A stretch of 64,000 nucleotides of DNA from Sporosarcina ureae (GCF_002109325.1 NZ_CP015348.1:709501-773500); one strand, 5' to 3'; counted from the first letter of the stretch, positions 44,939-54,258 are shown. Notes: generated by a model from the sequence alone, not told the origin. Program-made: numbers and translations.

Positions 44939-46027
44939 TTAATCACTCTCTTTCGGTACCGCAATGATTTTTATGTCAGGTCCAATCATTTCTACACTTT
45001 CAAATGCAAATGGAAACGCATCATCCATCAATTGTGGGTCAAGTCCACCAATCGGTGTCAGAGATCCTGTTCCACCCAGTAATTTTGGGGCTACATAACA
45101 AATGACTTTCTGCACCGCACGCGCTTTGACGAATGACGCATTAATGGCCGCGCCACCTTCTACTAGTAACGTCATAACTCCACGTTTTCCTAATTCCAGT
45201 AGAATGTCTTCTACAATCAACTGGGGTTTCTGCATGCGAATGATCTGAACATGCGGCTTCCTAAGTAACTTTTCATGCGATAGTTCTGCATATTTTCCAC
45301 AAAAGATCCATGTCGGTGCTTCTGTGTTTTGAATCACTTGACTAAACTCTGGTGTTCGTAAAGATGTATCTAAAATGACTCGAATAGGATGTTTTCCACC
45401 TAGGGGCAGTCTGGTGGTGAGAAGAGGATTATCATGAAGAAGCGTTTGAACGCCTACTAAAATCGCATCTTGTGTATGGCGAAGTTGATGGACATCGAGT
45501 CGCGCTTGCTCACTCGTCACCCATTTACTATCTCCTGTTGAAGTTGCAATTTTACCGTCTATCGTCATAGCTGTTTTCATTGTCACATGAGGTGTTTTAT
45601 GTTTAATAAAATGAAAAAATGATTCATATAGTTTTTTAGCGCGTTCATTGTAGAGACCTTCAGTTACTTCTACTCCCGCTTCAAGTAGTTTCGCTATACC
45701 ATTACCTGCTACAAGCGGATTGGGATCCGTTGTGGCGATATAGACATGCTTGATACCTGCTTGAATAACAGCATTTGCACAAGGAGAAGTTTTACCAGTG
45801 TGTGAACAAGGTTCAAGTGTTACATACAAATCGGCACCTGTTGCTCTTGCTCCTGCCATGTCTAGCGCTACACGTTCCGCATGGCGCTCCCCCGCTTCTA
45901 AATGCGCACCCATCCCAATGATTCTGCCGTCTTTTACTAAGACCGCACCTACTGGTGGATTGGGAGAGGTTTGACCTGCTACGTTCTCTGCGAGTTGTAA
46001 GGCCATTTCCATATACTCCTGATTCAC
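44939..46027 (-). CDS. ribD: Bifunctional pyrimidine deaminase/reductase
   Basis: A 362-residue protein for the second and third steps of riboflavin synthesis. The deaminase part has the zinc site HAERVALDMAG and PCSHTGKTSPC. The reductase part has KTAMTIDGKIATSTGDSKWVTSE in part, ILVGVQTLLHDNPLLT and VEGGAAINASF. The GTG at 46027 has GGAG nine bases upstream and gives the normal length. The frame open to 46153 runs back through the riboswitch terminator and must be wrong. Confidence 0.94.
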   Translation of the reverse strand: MNQEYMEMALQLAENVAGQTSPNPPVGAVLVKDGRIIGMGAHLEAGERHAERVALDMAGARATGADLYVTLEPCSHTGKTSPCANAVIQAGIKHVYIATTDPNPLVAGNGIAKLLEAGVEVTEGLYNERAKKLYESFFHFIKHKTPHVTMKTAMTIDGKIATSTGDSKWVTSEQARLDVHQLRHTQDAILVGVQTLLHDNPLLTTRLPLGGKHPIRVILDTSLRTPEFSQVIQNTEAPTWIFCGKYAELSHEKLLRKPHVQIIRMQKPQLIVEDILLELGKRGVMTLLVEGGAAINASFVKARAVQKVICYVAPKLLGGTGSLTPIGGLDPQLMDDAFPFAFESVEMIGPDIKIIAVPKESD

Positions 46028-46075
46028 TCTGCAACACTCCAACTTACGGTATTCCTCTAGTGACAATTCTACATA

Positions 46076-46320
46076 CAAAAAGCCCCGCAATATTTTATGC
46101 GGGGCTTGTAACCATAACAAAATAAACGTTATACGCAGCAATGAAAAAATCATTACATGTAGTATATACGTACTGTTCCTTCTCTCATCCAGACTTTAAC
46201 TGTCGGCTTTGGAGTTTCACCAAATCCACCTTCTGCTTTATATAAAGCATCCGGGTCACGGACTAAGAGCTTGTTAGCTCATCACCGTCGGTAGGGAATT
46301 ACGCCCTGCCCCGAAGGAAA
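46076..46320 (-). promoter_or_regulatory. FMN riboswitch (RFN element) with terminator upstream of ribD
   Basis: On the minus strand the aptamer (46174-46320) reads TTTCCTTCGGGGCAGGG, then CCCTACCGACGGTGATGAGC, the AGTCCGTGACCCG segment, AGCAGAAGGTGGATTTGGTGA in part, and AGTCTGGATGAGAGAAGGA, closing P1. The platform is a terminator, AGCCCCGCA (46081-46089) with TGCGGGGCT (46098-46106) and a T-run, before ribD. FMN should stop rib transcription. Confidence 0.96.
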
Positions 46321-46338
46321 CATATTCGATTAATTAAG

Positions 46339-46368
46339 AGTCTAGCATACATATTCCGAAATTGACAA
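46339..46368 (-). promoter_or_regulatory. Promoter of the rib operon
   Basis: Minus strand: -35 TTGTCA (46363-46368), 18-bp spacer, -10 TAGACT (46339-46344), about 20 bases before the FMN aptamer. Confidence 0.6.
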
Positions 46369-46378
46369 TACTGAATAT

Positions 46379-47491
46379 TTATTCAGCCGTAAATACCCAC
46401 TTATCTACCGTGAATCTTTCAATCGCATCCATATTAGGCGAATAGCCGATTCCATCGTCAGTCGGAACCGTGATGTAGCCATTCTCGGCAACTACTTCAG
46501 GCGAAATAATATCTTGTTCCCAGTAACGTGAAGATCCTGCTGTATCGCCAGGTAAAGTGAAGTTCGGTAGGGTGGTCAATGCTACATTTTGTGCACGTCC
46601 AATACCCGATTCCAACATGCCGCCACACCAAATATCAATTCCTTTTTCTGCACAATAATCATGGATTTTCTTCGCTTCCGTCAGTCCACCCACTCTACCG
46701 ACTTTCACATTAATAATTTTGCAACTACCGATCTCGATCGCTTTCCGAGTATCTTCAAGTGAATGAATACTTTCGTCAAGACAGATCGGAGTCTTAATTT
46801 GTTTTTGCAGCGTTGCGTGATCGATAATATCATCTGATGCGAGCGGTTGCTCTATCATCATTAAATTGAACTGATCCAATTCCTTTAACAACTCTACATC
46901 ATCTAACGTATAAGCGGAGTTTGCATCTGCCATCAAAGGGACATCCGGATACACTTCACGGATAGCTTTGAGGACTTCTATGTCTTTTCCAGGTTTGATC
47001 TTTACTTTAATACGCTTATATCCTTCATCGATGAAGTTTTTGATATTCGCTAATAAATCCTCTACATTTTCTTCAATGCCAATACTGATTCCTACTTCAA
47101 TACGCTCGCGCTTTCCACCGAGTGCAGCGGCTAACGTCATTTGATGATGCTTGGCATACGCATCCCAAATAGCTCCTTCAATTGTTGCTTTAGCCATATT
47201 ATTTTTACGTATATGTCCAAATAAACCCGTTACTTCATCAGGATGTTCAATAGACTTACCTAGAACGGCAGGTATTAAGAAGTCACGGAGCATATGAATC
47301 GTTGTTTCCGTCGTCTCTTCACTATACCAAGGGGCTGTGAATGCGACAGACTCCCCCCATCCTTCGTTTCCGTCATCGTCCGTTACAGTTGCTAGTAGGA
47401 AATCTTTCTGCTGCATCGTTCCAAAACTCGTTGTAAATGGATGTTTCATCATCATATTTATTCTGCGTAATGTAACCGAATTAATTCTCAT
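46379..47491 (-). CDS. N-succinylamino acid racemase / o-succinylbenzoate synthase-type enolase
   Basis: A 370-residue enolase-superfamily enzyme of the NSAR/OSBS group. The barrel carries the KxK acid/base pair (RIKVKIKPGKD), the three metal ligands in MADANSAYT, MMIEQPL and CLDESIHS, and the second lysine in INVKVGRVGG. The family does both o-succinylbenzoate synthesis (menaquinone) and N-succinylamino acid racemisation. The neighbours here are a GNAT and an M20 deacylase, not men genes, which points to the racemase role. It overlaps the GNAT gene by 11 bases. Confidence 0.88.
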   Translation of the reverse strand: MRINSVTLRRINMMMKHPFTTSFGTMQQKDFLLATVTDDDGNEGWGESVAFTAPWYSEETTETTIHMLRDFLIPAVLGKSIEHPDEVTGLFGHIRKNNMAKATIEGAIWDAYAKHHQMTLAAALGGKRERIEVGISIGIEENVEDLLANIKNFIDEGYKRIKVKIKPGKDIEVLKAIREVYPDVPLMADANSAYTLDDVELLKELDQFNLMMIEQPLASDDIIDHATLQKQIKTPICLDESIHSLEDTRKAIEIGSCKIINVKVGRVGGLTEAKKIHDYCAEKGIDIWCGGMLESGIGRAQNVALTTLPNFTLPGDTAGSSRYWEQDIISPEVVAENGYITVPTDDGIGYSPNMDAIERFTVDKWVFTAE

Positions 47492-48323
47492 TAGATAAGC
47501 TCCTTTGATTAGGCAACGGTATGATAGAACGCTTGCAGAATCGATAGTATGCCACCGTGTCTTCGGTTATACATACATCAATCAAAGCAAACCCTCCCTC
47601 ACACAGTTGTCGAAATATGGTTCTCGTCTTCATTCGCCATTCATAGGCTAGTTCAGGTTTATTCTGCTTTATCAATTGTATATTCTTCGGCACAGGCACT
47701 TCTATCTCTTCTGCCAGTAGCCATTTATTTGTATCAGGCAGGCGTAAGATGGGATATGAATCGCGGTCTACACTAGTCTCAAAAGGGCGACTGTATTGTA
47801 GATTGGGCTGCCATTTATTCATGACACGCGCACTATCAATCCACCAAGCTACTTGGAAGCGGTCAGTTGGTAAACCTTTGTTCAGCCCATCATCCATTTT
47901 GCCATAACAATCCACTATATAGTCATAGCACACTCCAAATAGCTTGGAAGTATTCAGGTAGGCGTTGCGGCTTTCGAGAGGATCAAATGTCCAAACTATT
48001 AGCCTGTATCCCATTTCCCGTGCAAGACGAAGTTGTTCGTCTTTCAACAGCTTTCCAATTCCCATCATCTGAAATTCTTTGTCTACTGCCAGCATATGAG
48101 AGCATAGGTATACCTGTCCTTCTGTATAACCTGTAAAACTGTAGGAATAACCGACCATTTGCTCTTTTAGAAATGCCCCGACAATTAACCCGCCATTTTT
48201 GACAGCAGTCATTGTTTGATGGACAGGGATAGGCTCCATTCCCCAGATTTTCTTCTCGAGTTTTTGCATCGCATACAGGTCTTTAAGTTCGGTCACTTTT
48301 CTAACTTTAATATCCAGGGTCAT
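47481..48323 (-). CDS. GNAT acyltransferase, probable amino acid N-succinyltransferase
   Basis: A 280-residue protein with an N-terminal GNAT domain: VGAFLKEQMVGYSYSF, YLCSHMLAVDKEFQMMGIGK in part (acyl-CoA loop) and LIVWTFDPLESRNAYLNTSKLFG in part. The C-terminal third is specific to the COG3375 type found beside NSAR enzymes. In Geobacillus the equivalent transfers succinyl from succinyl-CoA onto D-amino acids. AGAAGGTGATG lies before the ATG. Substrate is inferred from context. Confidence 0.82.
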   Translation of the reverse strand: MTLDIKVRKVTELKDLYAMQKLEKKIWGMEPIPVHQTMTAVKNGGLIVGAFLKEQMVGYSYSFTGYTEGQVYLCSHMLAVDKEFQMMGIGKLLKDEQLRLAREMGYRLIVWTFDPLESRNAYLNTSKLFGVCYDYIVDCYGKMDDGLNKGLPTDRFQVAWWIDSARVMNKWQPNLQYSRPFETSVDRDSYPILRLPDTNKWLLAEEIEVPVPKNIQLIKQNKPELAYEWRMKTRTIFRQLCEGGFALIDVCITEDTVAYYRFCKRSIIPLPNQRSLSNEN

Positions 48324-48334
48324 GACATCACCTT

Positions 48335-49462
48335 CTACTTTTTTGATTGAAACGTTAATTCTAAAGCAGTCGTTAAGATTTCAACTCCTGTTGCTAACGC
48401 GTCTTGATTGAATGTCATATGCGGATGGTGAAGTCCTGGTGTTAAGCCACATCCTAAACCGAGCATAGTGCTTTTGACAGTAGGATGCTGTACAGAATAA
48501 AAGTGGAAGTCTTCTCCGCCTGGTGTGACAACAGTACGAGTAGCTTTGTCTTCTCCCACTACACTGACAATTGCTTGGTACATCAATTCTTCCGCTTCAG
48601 CATCCACTTCCGCAGCTACCATTTCCGCCATTACATCATAATCAATAACTACATCATATTGCGCAGCAACTGCTGAAATGACACGTTCAACATGCTGATA
48701 TAACTCATCCATTACTTTATTCTCTTGTGCACGCAAGTCTAAACTGAACTTCGCATTGCCTGGAATAATGTTCGCGGATTCTCCTCCAGCCTGGAACATC
48801 GTCATTTTCGCCGTGTGAGAAATAATCGGATTACAATGAATGGACTGCAATCCACTGACTAGTGAAGCACCTACTTCAATCGCATTTTTCCCTTGGTGAG
48901 GACGCGCGCCATGCGCTTCAGTTCCTTTTATTATACCACTTACCATCTTTGCCGCCCCATGACGTAAAGAGGCCGTGGAGCAACCGTCATCCATTTCATC
49001 CGCAGCACGCACATGAACGCCAAACAAGTACTCAATGTCATCAATAATCCCCTGATCAATTACAGCTAATGCACCTTTCCCTTTTTCCTCTGCAGGTTGA
49101 AAAAACACTTTCAATGTGCCTTTTTCAGGAATTCCACGTTCTTTGGCCATTAGCAGTGCACCGATCCCCATCGTCATATGTCCGTCATGACCGCATGAGT
49201 GATTTGCTTGATATACGCCGTCTACTTCCTGCCATAGCGCATCTATATCCACACGTAATCCGACTACCGGCTTGCCTTCACCAATTGTGACAGACAAACC
49301 TGTCATCCCGTCAAACAAATTGACATTAAATCCTTCACGCTCAAGAAATTCTTTCAAATAACGTGTTGTTTCTGTTTCTTTCCAACTGACTTCCGGATGC
49401 TTATGTAAATGCGCAAACACTTCGTCTAATTTCGGTTTTAGCAACCGTACCTGCTCTTTCAT
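48335..49462 (-). CDS. M20-family amidohydrolase, probable N-acyl-L-amino acid deacylase
   Basis: A 375-residue metallopeptidase-type enzyme of subfamily M20D. Metal ligands appear in HLHKHPEVSWKE, NHSCGHDGHMTMGIGA, PAEEKGKGALA and TPGGEDFHFYS. M20D enzymes cleave N-acyl groups from amino acids. First of a three-gene cluster; in the known pathway the deacylase takes the L-isomer and makes the chain irreversible. ATG 49462 has GGGGG upstream, so the frame open to 49492 is too long. Confidence 0.86.
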   Translation of the reverse strand: MKEQVRLLKPKLDEVFAHLHKHPEVSWKETETTRYLKEFLEREGFNVNLFDGMTGLSVTIGEGKPVVGLRVDIDALWQEVDGVYQANHSCGHDGHMTMGIGALLMAKERGIPEKGTLKVFFQPAEEKGKGALAVIDQGIIDDIEYLFGVHVRAADEMDDGCSTASLRHGAAKMVSGIIKGTEAHGARPHQGKNAIEVGASLVSGLQSIHCNPIISHTAKMTMFQAGGESANIIPGNAKFSLDLRAQENKVMDELYQHVERVISAVAAQYDVVIDYDVMAEMVAAEVDAEAEELMYQAIVSVVGEDKATRTVVTPGGEDFHFYSVQHPTVKSTMLGLGCGLTPGLHHPHMTFNQDALATGVEILTTALELTFQSKK

Positions 49463-49543
49463 TAAAGCGCCCCCTATAGCAAACTTCATCAAATTATTTA
49501 ATAGTTAATGCTGACTTTTCAAACTTCTTAATAAGTCTAACAT

Positions 49544-49580
49544 AAAAAAGACTCCCGCTTCACACTGTGAAGGGAAGTCT
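49544..49580 (-). terminator. Terminator of ctaB
   Basis: AGACT-CC-TTCACA pairs with TGTGAA-GG-AGTCT, then TTTTTT on the minus strand. Confidence 0.75.
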
Positions 49581-49592
49581 GTTCTGTATTTA

Positions 49593-50504
49593 TTAAAACG
49601 TCCAAAGAATCATCATACCGAACAATAACGTCATGTAATTGACTGAGTATAAGAACATAAAGTTGGCCCATTTATAATCATCTTTTGCATAGAAACCGTA
49701 AATGCTAGCTGCAATATATCCAATGTTCATCAATGTAGCGATAACAAGGAAGGTAGTACCGAACATCGTTAAGAGGAACGGTAATGGCAGGAGACATAAT
49801 ACATAATAAAGCATTTGACGTTTTGTAAAAGCAAAGCCGTAAACAACAGGGAGCATCGCAACATTCGCTGCGCTATAGTCATTGTATTTCTTCATGGCGA
49901 TCGCAAATGTATGTGGCATTTGCCAAATGAATAGTATCGCCACCAATACAATGGGTACAACATGATCCGCTGACATAATCGCTGCCCATCCAATAATAGG
50001 AGTAACAGCACCCGATACACTACCAATCACTGTATTCAATGTATATTTGCGTTTAGACCACATCGTATAGGGTATTACATAAGTAAACCATCCAATAAAT
50101 GCATAAATTGCTGCTTCTAACGTAGTGAATATTAATAACAACATTCCAATTCCCGATAATATCAAACCGATATTCAACACAGTCTTCAAAGCGAAATTAC
50201 CTGTCACAGTAGGACGGTTTTTTGTTCTCTCCATCACTGTATCAATATCAGAATCAAACCAGTTGTTCATTACCAGTGCACCCGCAACGAGCAAAGTGCT
50301 ACCTATCATGGTGAGTAGGAATACACCCCAGTTTTGCGCGAGTGACATGCCTGAAAAATACAACGCCAACCAAAACCCCACAAAAACCGGAAAGATATTC
50401 GCAATAAGGACAGGTCCTTTAACTAATGATTTAATATCCGAGAAGAAGGTAGACGCCGAGCGGCTTTGACTAGTACTCGAAACAATATGGGCTTCTTTCG
50501 TCAT
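49593..50504 (-). CDS. ctaB: Protoheme IX farnesyltransferase (heme O synthase)
   Basis: A 303-residue UbiA-family membrane enzyme that adds farnesyl to heme B for heme A/O oxidases. Nine or so membrane helices are visible. The two Asp-rich prenyl sites are NNWFDSDIDTVMERTKNRPTV in part and KKYNDYSAANVAMLP. TYVIPYTMWSKRKYTLNTVIG in part is also conserved. ATG 50504 is eleven bases after GGAG. It stands apart from other cta genes, though a CtaM-like gene is 7 kb away. Confidence 0.93.
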   Translation of the reverse strand: MTKEAHIVSSTSQSRSASTFFSDIKSLVKGPVLIANIFPVFVGFWLALYFSGMSLAQNWGVFLLTMIGSTLLVAGALVMNNWFDSDIDTVMERTKNRPTVTGNFALKTVLNIGLILSGIGMLLLIFTTLEAAIYAFIGWFTYVIPYTMWSKRKYTLNTVIGSVSGAVTPIIGWAAIMSADHVVPIVLVAILFIWQMPHTFAIAMKKYNDYSAANVAMLPVVYGFAFTKRQMLYYVLCLLPLPFLLTMFGTTFLVIATLMNIGYIAASIYGFYAKDDYKWANFMFLYSVNYMTLLFGMMILWTF

Positions 50505-51051
50505 ATGGATCCGTTCTCCTTTTACGTTACATTTCAATGATTTTTCCATTCGTACATATAACTATATCATTTTCTTAAAAGCAAAATCAAAAAAACAAGA
50601 CAATTCCTTATAAACTGTTACAAAAATTTGTCCGCCGCTACTTAATAAGAGAAATGTCGATAAAAATCAACATTTTTTCACATTATTTTATAACGAATTA
50701 TCTAATAGCAAATTCCCCTATTTTTCGACAGAACGCGAACCTATACCCCCTATAGGTTCTAACACTTGTTTACCTACCTGAATCAACCCTGTTTAATTTA
50801 CCATTTTCATTATAAAATACGATTTAAATACACATATAAATTGTATGGCATCAACTGTTTTCTCAATATTTAAATTGATATTAATTTTATTATCCTGTAA
50901 ACTTGCTTAATAGTATTGCGAAAAAACAATGATGATTTTTCCTTGATCTCTTTAACTGCCCATTTCTGTATCCTATGGCTGATTTTAAGAGATCCAAGTA
51001 AAAAACAGCATTTCGTAATGAAAAAATTATAAAGAGAAGGGATTTGATTTT
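50505..51051. other. AT-rich intergenic region with a perfect inverted repeat
   Basis: About 500 bases without a gene, holding the promoters of ctaB and of the opu-like operon. GAACCTATA-CCCCC-TATAGGTTC (50737-50759) is a perfect 9-bp inverted repeat with a five-base centre. It could be an operator for either divergent unit. I saw no riboswitch. Confidence 0.55.
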
Positions 51052-52044
51052 TTGAGAAAGTTTATGTTGTTTTTCTCCATCTCCACATTATTGCTTTTAG
51101 CAGCCTGCGGTAATAGTGCGAGCAAAGATTCTATCAGTAAAATTCAACTGGCTGATGCTGGTTGGGATAGTATCCGCATCCATAATAGTATTGCACAAAT
51201 TATTTTAGAGGACGGCTACGGATATGAGACAGAAGTAGTAAACGGCACGTCTAGTGCAACATTGCAAGCGCTACAACAAGGCGATTTGCAGGTTTATATG
51301 GAAGTTTGGTCTGATAACCTAGGTGAAGCATATACAAAGGCAGTCGACAGCGGTGATATTGAATCCGTTTCAACAAACTTCGACGATAATGACCAAGGTC
51401 TTTATGTACCGACTTATGTAATTAAAGGTGACAAGGAAAAAGGTATTGAAGCAGTAGCTCCAGATTTAAAAACTGTGAAAGATTTAGAAAAGTACCCTGA
51501 ACTATTCCAAGATCCTGAAAACAAAGACAAAGGACGCATTATCGGTGCACCTTCAAGCTGGTTGATAAGTAAACACTTGGATGAAAAAATCACTACGTAT
51601 GGTTTGGATGAAAAATATACGTATCTATCTCCTGGTTCAGATTCTTCTATCGTAGCCGACTTGGCAAGCGCATATAAAAAAGGCGAGCCATGGGTTGGAT
51701 ATTACTGGTCCCCTACATGGGTGACTGCAACATACGACTTAACTCTTTTGGAAGACGAGCCATTTGACCAAGAAGCATGGGATAAAGATAAGTCTGGCGC
51801 ATTCCCTCCGAATGATGTTTTCGTCAGCGTTCACAAAGACTTAAAAACACAAGCTCCTGAAGTAGTAGAGTTCTTAAGTCACTACGAAACAAGCAGTGCA
51901 TTAACAGAAGAAGCATTGAAGTATATGGGTGACAATGAAGCAAGCCCAGAAGATACTGCAAAGTGGTTCATGAACGAACATGAAGATCTTTGGACTTCAT
52001 GGCTACCTGAAGATGTAGCCGAGAAAGTAAAGGCTGCACTGTAA
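51052..52044 (+). CDS. Glycine betaine/quaternary amine-type substrate-binding lipoprotein
   Basis: A 330-residue lipoprotein with lipobox LLAAC (Cys19) and an OpuAC/ProX-like fold: IQLADAGWDSIRIHNSIAQI, TSSATLQALQQGDLQVYMEVW in part and VGYYWSPTWVTATYDLT. Aromatic residues in those segments would form the cation-binding box of betaine transporters. It starts at a TTG with AAGGG upstream. It is first in the order binding protein-permease-ATPase, the reverse of B. subtilis opuA. A hairpin after it probably raises its dose over the other two genes. Confidence 0.85.
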   Translation: MRKFMLFFSISTLLLLAACGNSASKDSISKIQLADAGWDSIRIHNSIAQIILEDGYGYETEVVNGTSSATLQALQQGDLQVYMEVWSDNLGEAYTKAVDSGDIESVSTNFDDNDQGLYVPTYVIKGDKEKGIEAVAPDLKTVKDLEKYPELFQDPENKDKGRIIGAPSSWLISKHLDEKITTYGLDEKYTYLSPGSDSSIVADLASAYKKGEPWVGYYWSPTWVTATYDLTLLEDEPFDQEAWDKDKSGAFPPNDVFVSVHKDLKTQAPEVVEFLSHYETSSALTEEALKYMGDNEASPEDTAKWFMNEHEDLWTSWLPEDVAEKVKAAL

Positions 52045-52058
52045 GTAATTATAGATTT

Positions 52059-52090
52059 AGGGGTGGACGCATTCCGCTCCACCTCTTTTT
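52059..52090 (+). terminator. Intercistronic terminator-like hairpin after the binding-protein gene
   Basis: AGGGGTGGA pairs with TCCACCTCT with one mismatch, ten-base loop, followed by TTTTT. It sits 15 bases after the stop and well before the permease start, so partial termination would favour the binding protein. Confidence 0.65.
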
Positions 52091-52155
52091 CGATTGTGCC
52101 CATATTAAAATTAGAGAAAGAGAGGGACAAGCTAGTACGTCCTAGCTTATTGCCT

Positions 52156-53019
52156 ATGATGAATGAATTCCCAAACGTCAGAATACCTATAGGAGATTAT
52201 GTAGAAAAGTTTATTGATTTTCTAGCGATGAACTTTGGATGGTTATTTGATTTCATTTTCACAATCGCCTCTACTACAATCCGAACTATTGAATCCGCTT
52301 TACTTGCCACGCCTTGGTGGGTCATCATGATTATAGTTTTCCTACTTGGCTGGTATTTAAACAACATATTAAACGGGCTAATGTTTGCCGCCTTTATCTT
52401 TTTAATTGGATCCTTCAACTTATGGGAGGATACGATGACAACAGTTGCGATTATACTTATATCTGTTGTATTGTCCCTAGCGATTGGTATTCCGGTCGGT
52501 ATATTGATGGCGTTTAGTAAGACATTCTCCGTCATCATGCGTCCTATTTTGGATGCCATGCAGACCATGCCAACATTCGTGTACTTAATACCTGTAATAT
52601 TCTTCTTCCCACTCGGGAATGTTCCTGCAATTATTGCGACAATCATTTATGCGTTACCACCTGTGATCCGTTTAACAGAACTCGGTATTCGAAACGTTGA
52701 CTCTGAAGTGATTGAATCAGCAGAATCATTCGGATCTTCTCGAAATCAAATGTTAGTGAAAGTACAACTACCACAAGCTTTACCTACTATGATGGCAGGA
52801 ATCAACCAAACTACGATGATGGCTTTGTCCATGGCTGTAGTAGGTTCGATGGTCGGTGCTCACGGATTGGGTGAACGCGTACTATTCTCGATTAACCAAA
52901 TCAATATTTCGTTAGGTTTTGAAGCGGGAATTAGTATCGTCTTCTTAGCAATTATTATTGACCGTTTAACAAACGGTGTGGCAGACCGCCTACAAAGTAC
53001 AGGGAGGAGATCAGCATGA
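52156..53019 (+). CDS. Glycine betaine-type ABC transporter permease
   Basis: A 287-residue permease with about six membrane helices and the EAA loop ESAESFGSSRNQMLVKVQLPQALPT in part. The N-terminus IPIGDYVEKFIDFLAMNFGWLFDF in part aligns by eye with OpuAB. I start at ATG 52156 or 52159; the frame open from 52063 begins within the terminator hairpin and would not be translated. No clear ribosome binding site is seen, but a small hairpin AAGCTAG-N6-CTAGCTT (around 52129-52148) lies just upstream. It overlaps the ATPase by four bases. Confidence 0.88.
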   Translation: MMNEFPNVRIPIGDYVEKFIDFLAMNFGWLFDFIFTIASTTIRTIESALLATPWWVIMIIVFLLGWYLNNILNGLMFAAFIFLIGSFNLWEDTMTTVAIILISVVLSLAIGIPVGILMAFSKTFSVIMRPILDAMQTMPTFVYLIPVIFFFPLGNVPAIIATIIYALPPVIRLTELGIRNVDSEVIESAESFGSSRNQMLVKVQLPQALPTMMAGINQTTMMALSMAVVGSMVGAHGLGERVLFSINQINISLGFEAGISIVFLAIIIDRLTNGVADRLQSTGRRSA

Positions 53020-54257
53020 CCGTTAAACTCAAAGTAGAGAATGTCACCAAGATCTTTGGTCCTCGCCCTAAGAAAGTCATTCCCATGATTGAAAAAGGAG
53101 CGTCCAAACGGGAGATCCTTGAAAAGACTGGACATACAGTAGGTGTCTATAACGCCAACATGGAAATCATGGAAGGTGAAACTTTCGTCATCATGGGCTT
53201 ATCGGGAAGTGGTAAATCGACACTCATCCGTTGCTTCAATTTATTGAACAAGCCTACTTCAGGTGCAATCTATGTAGATGGTGAAAATATCGTCAAATAC
53301 AATAAAGAGCAATTGAAGTTTTTCCGCCAGAAGAAAATCGCGATGGTCTTCCAGCACTTTGGTTTGTTTAGCCATAGAACGGTTATGGAAAACATTGAGT
53401 ACGGTTTGGAGATTCGGGGTTTGTCGAAAAGCGAGCGTCGCGCTATTGCACAAAAGCATATCGATACAGTCGGTCTAAAAGGGTACGAAAATCAATATCC
53501 TGATGAGTTATCAGGCGGTATGCGTCAGCGTGTAGGGATCGCCCGAGCTTTAACGAATGATCCAGACATTTTATTAATGGACGAACCGTTCAGTGCACTT
53601 GACCCACTTATTCGCAGAGAAATGCAACTGGAACTTTTGGATATTCAGACTCGTCTTCAAAAAACAATTATCTTCATCACGCATGATGTTAACGAAGCTT
53701 TCCGTATCGGTGACCGCGTGGCAGTTATGAAAGATGGAAATGTCGAACAAGTAGGTACACCAGAAGAGTTATTGGAGACACCGGCAAACGATTATATTAT
53801 TGACTTCACTCGTGAAATTGACCGTTCCAAAGTGTTGCAAGCTGAGAATATCATGTCAAAACCATTAAGCGTCATGAACGGCAAAGATGGTTTACATGTT
53901 GCAATCAAAAACATGGAAGAGCACGGCATTTCAAGTGTCTTTATTACGAATCGTGAACGACAATTGCTTGGGTTAGTTACAATTGATGGCGCAATCGATG
54001 GTGTAAAGAACAAAAAGACCTTGGAAGAAGTTATGATAACGGATGTATTGACAGCTACTCCTGAGGAATATGTGCAAGATATTATTCCTCGTGTATTAGA
54101 TTCTAAGTATCCACTCGTTGTTGTAGATGAAACGAACCGAATTGAAGGGATTATTTTACGGGTTCACGTACTTTCAAGCATTATCAGTAATACGATTCAT
54201 GTTGATGACGAAGAAGTAGTGAATACACCTGTCGAAACAGTTGAGGTATTGAAATAA
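53016..54257 (+). CDS. Glycine betaine-type ABC transporter ATPase with CBS domains
   Basis: A 413-residue ATPase. The N-terminal extension (KIFGPRPKKVIPMIEKG) is typical of OpuAA/ProV. Walker A is GLSGSGKST, the signature is LSGGMRQRVGIARAL, Walker B is ILLMDEPFSALDP and the switch His is in FITHDVNEA. A tandem CBS pair (about 280-395) is the ionic-strength or c-di-AMP sensing module known from OpuA. It supports osmotic regulation. AGGGAGGAG lies before the ATG. Confidence 0.92.
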   Translation: MTVKLKVENVTKIFGPRPKKVIPMIEKGASKREILEKTGHTVGVYNANMEIMEGETFVIMGLSGSGKSTLIRCFNLLNKPTSGAIYVDGENIVKYNKEQLKFFRQKKIAMVFQHFGLFSHRTVMENIEYGLEIRGLSKSERRAIAQKHIDTVGLKGYENQYPDELSGGMRQRVGIARALTNDPDILLMDEPFSALDPLIRREMQLELLDIQTRLQKTIIFITHDVNEAFRIGDRVAVMKDGNVEQVGTPEELLETPANDYIIDFTREIDRSKVLQAENIMSKPLSVMNGKDGLHVAIKNMEEHGISSVFITNRERQLLGLVTIDGAIDGVKNKKTLEEVMITDVLTATPEEYVQDIIPRVLDSKYPLVVVDETNRIEGIILRVHVLSSIISNTIHVDDEEVVNTPVETVEVLK

Positions 54258-54258
54258 C

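Noticed and set aside
44340..45082. Plus-strand frames of 142 and 105 residues
   Set aside because: Antisense to ribE and ribD, no ribosome binding sites.
50737..50759. A CsoR/CstR-type copper or persulfide operator
   Set aside because: The CCCCC is at the centre of the dyad and there is no matching GGG half, so it does not fit the known TACCC-type half sites.
52197..52646. A 149-residue minus-strand frame
   Set aside because: Antisense to the opu-like permease; hydrophobicity mirrors that gene.
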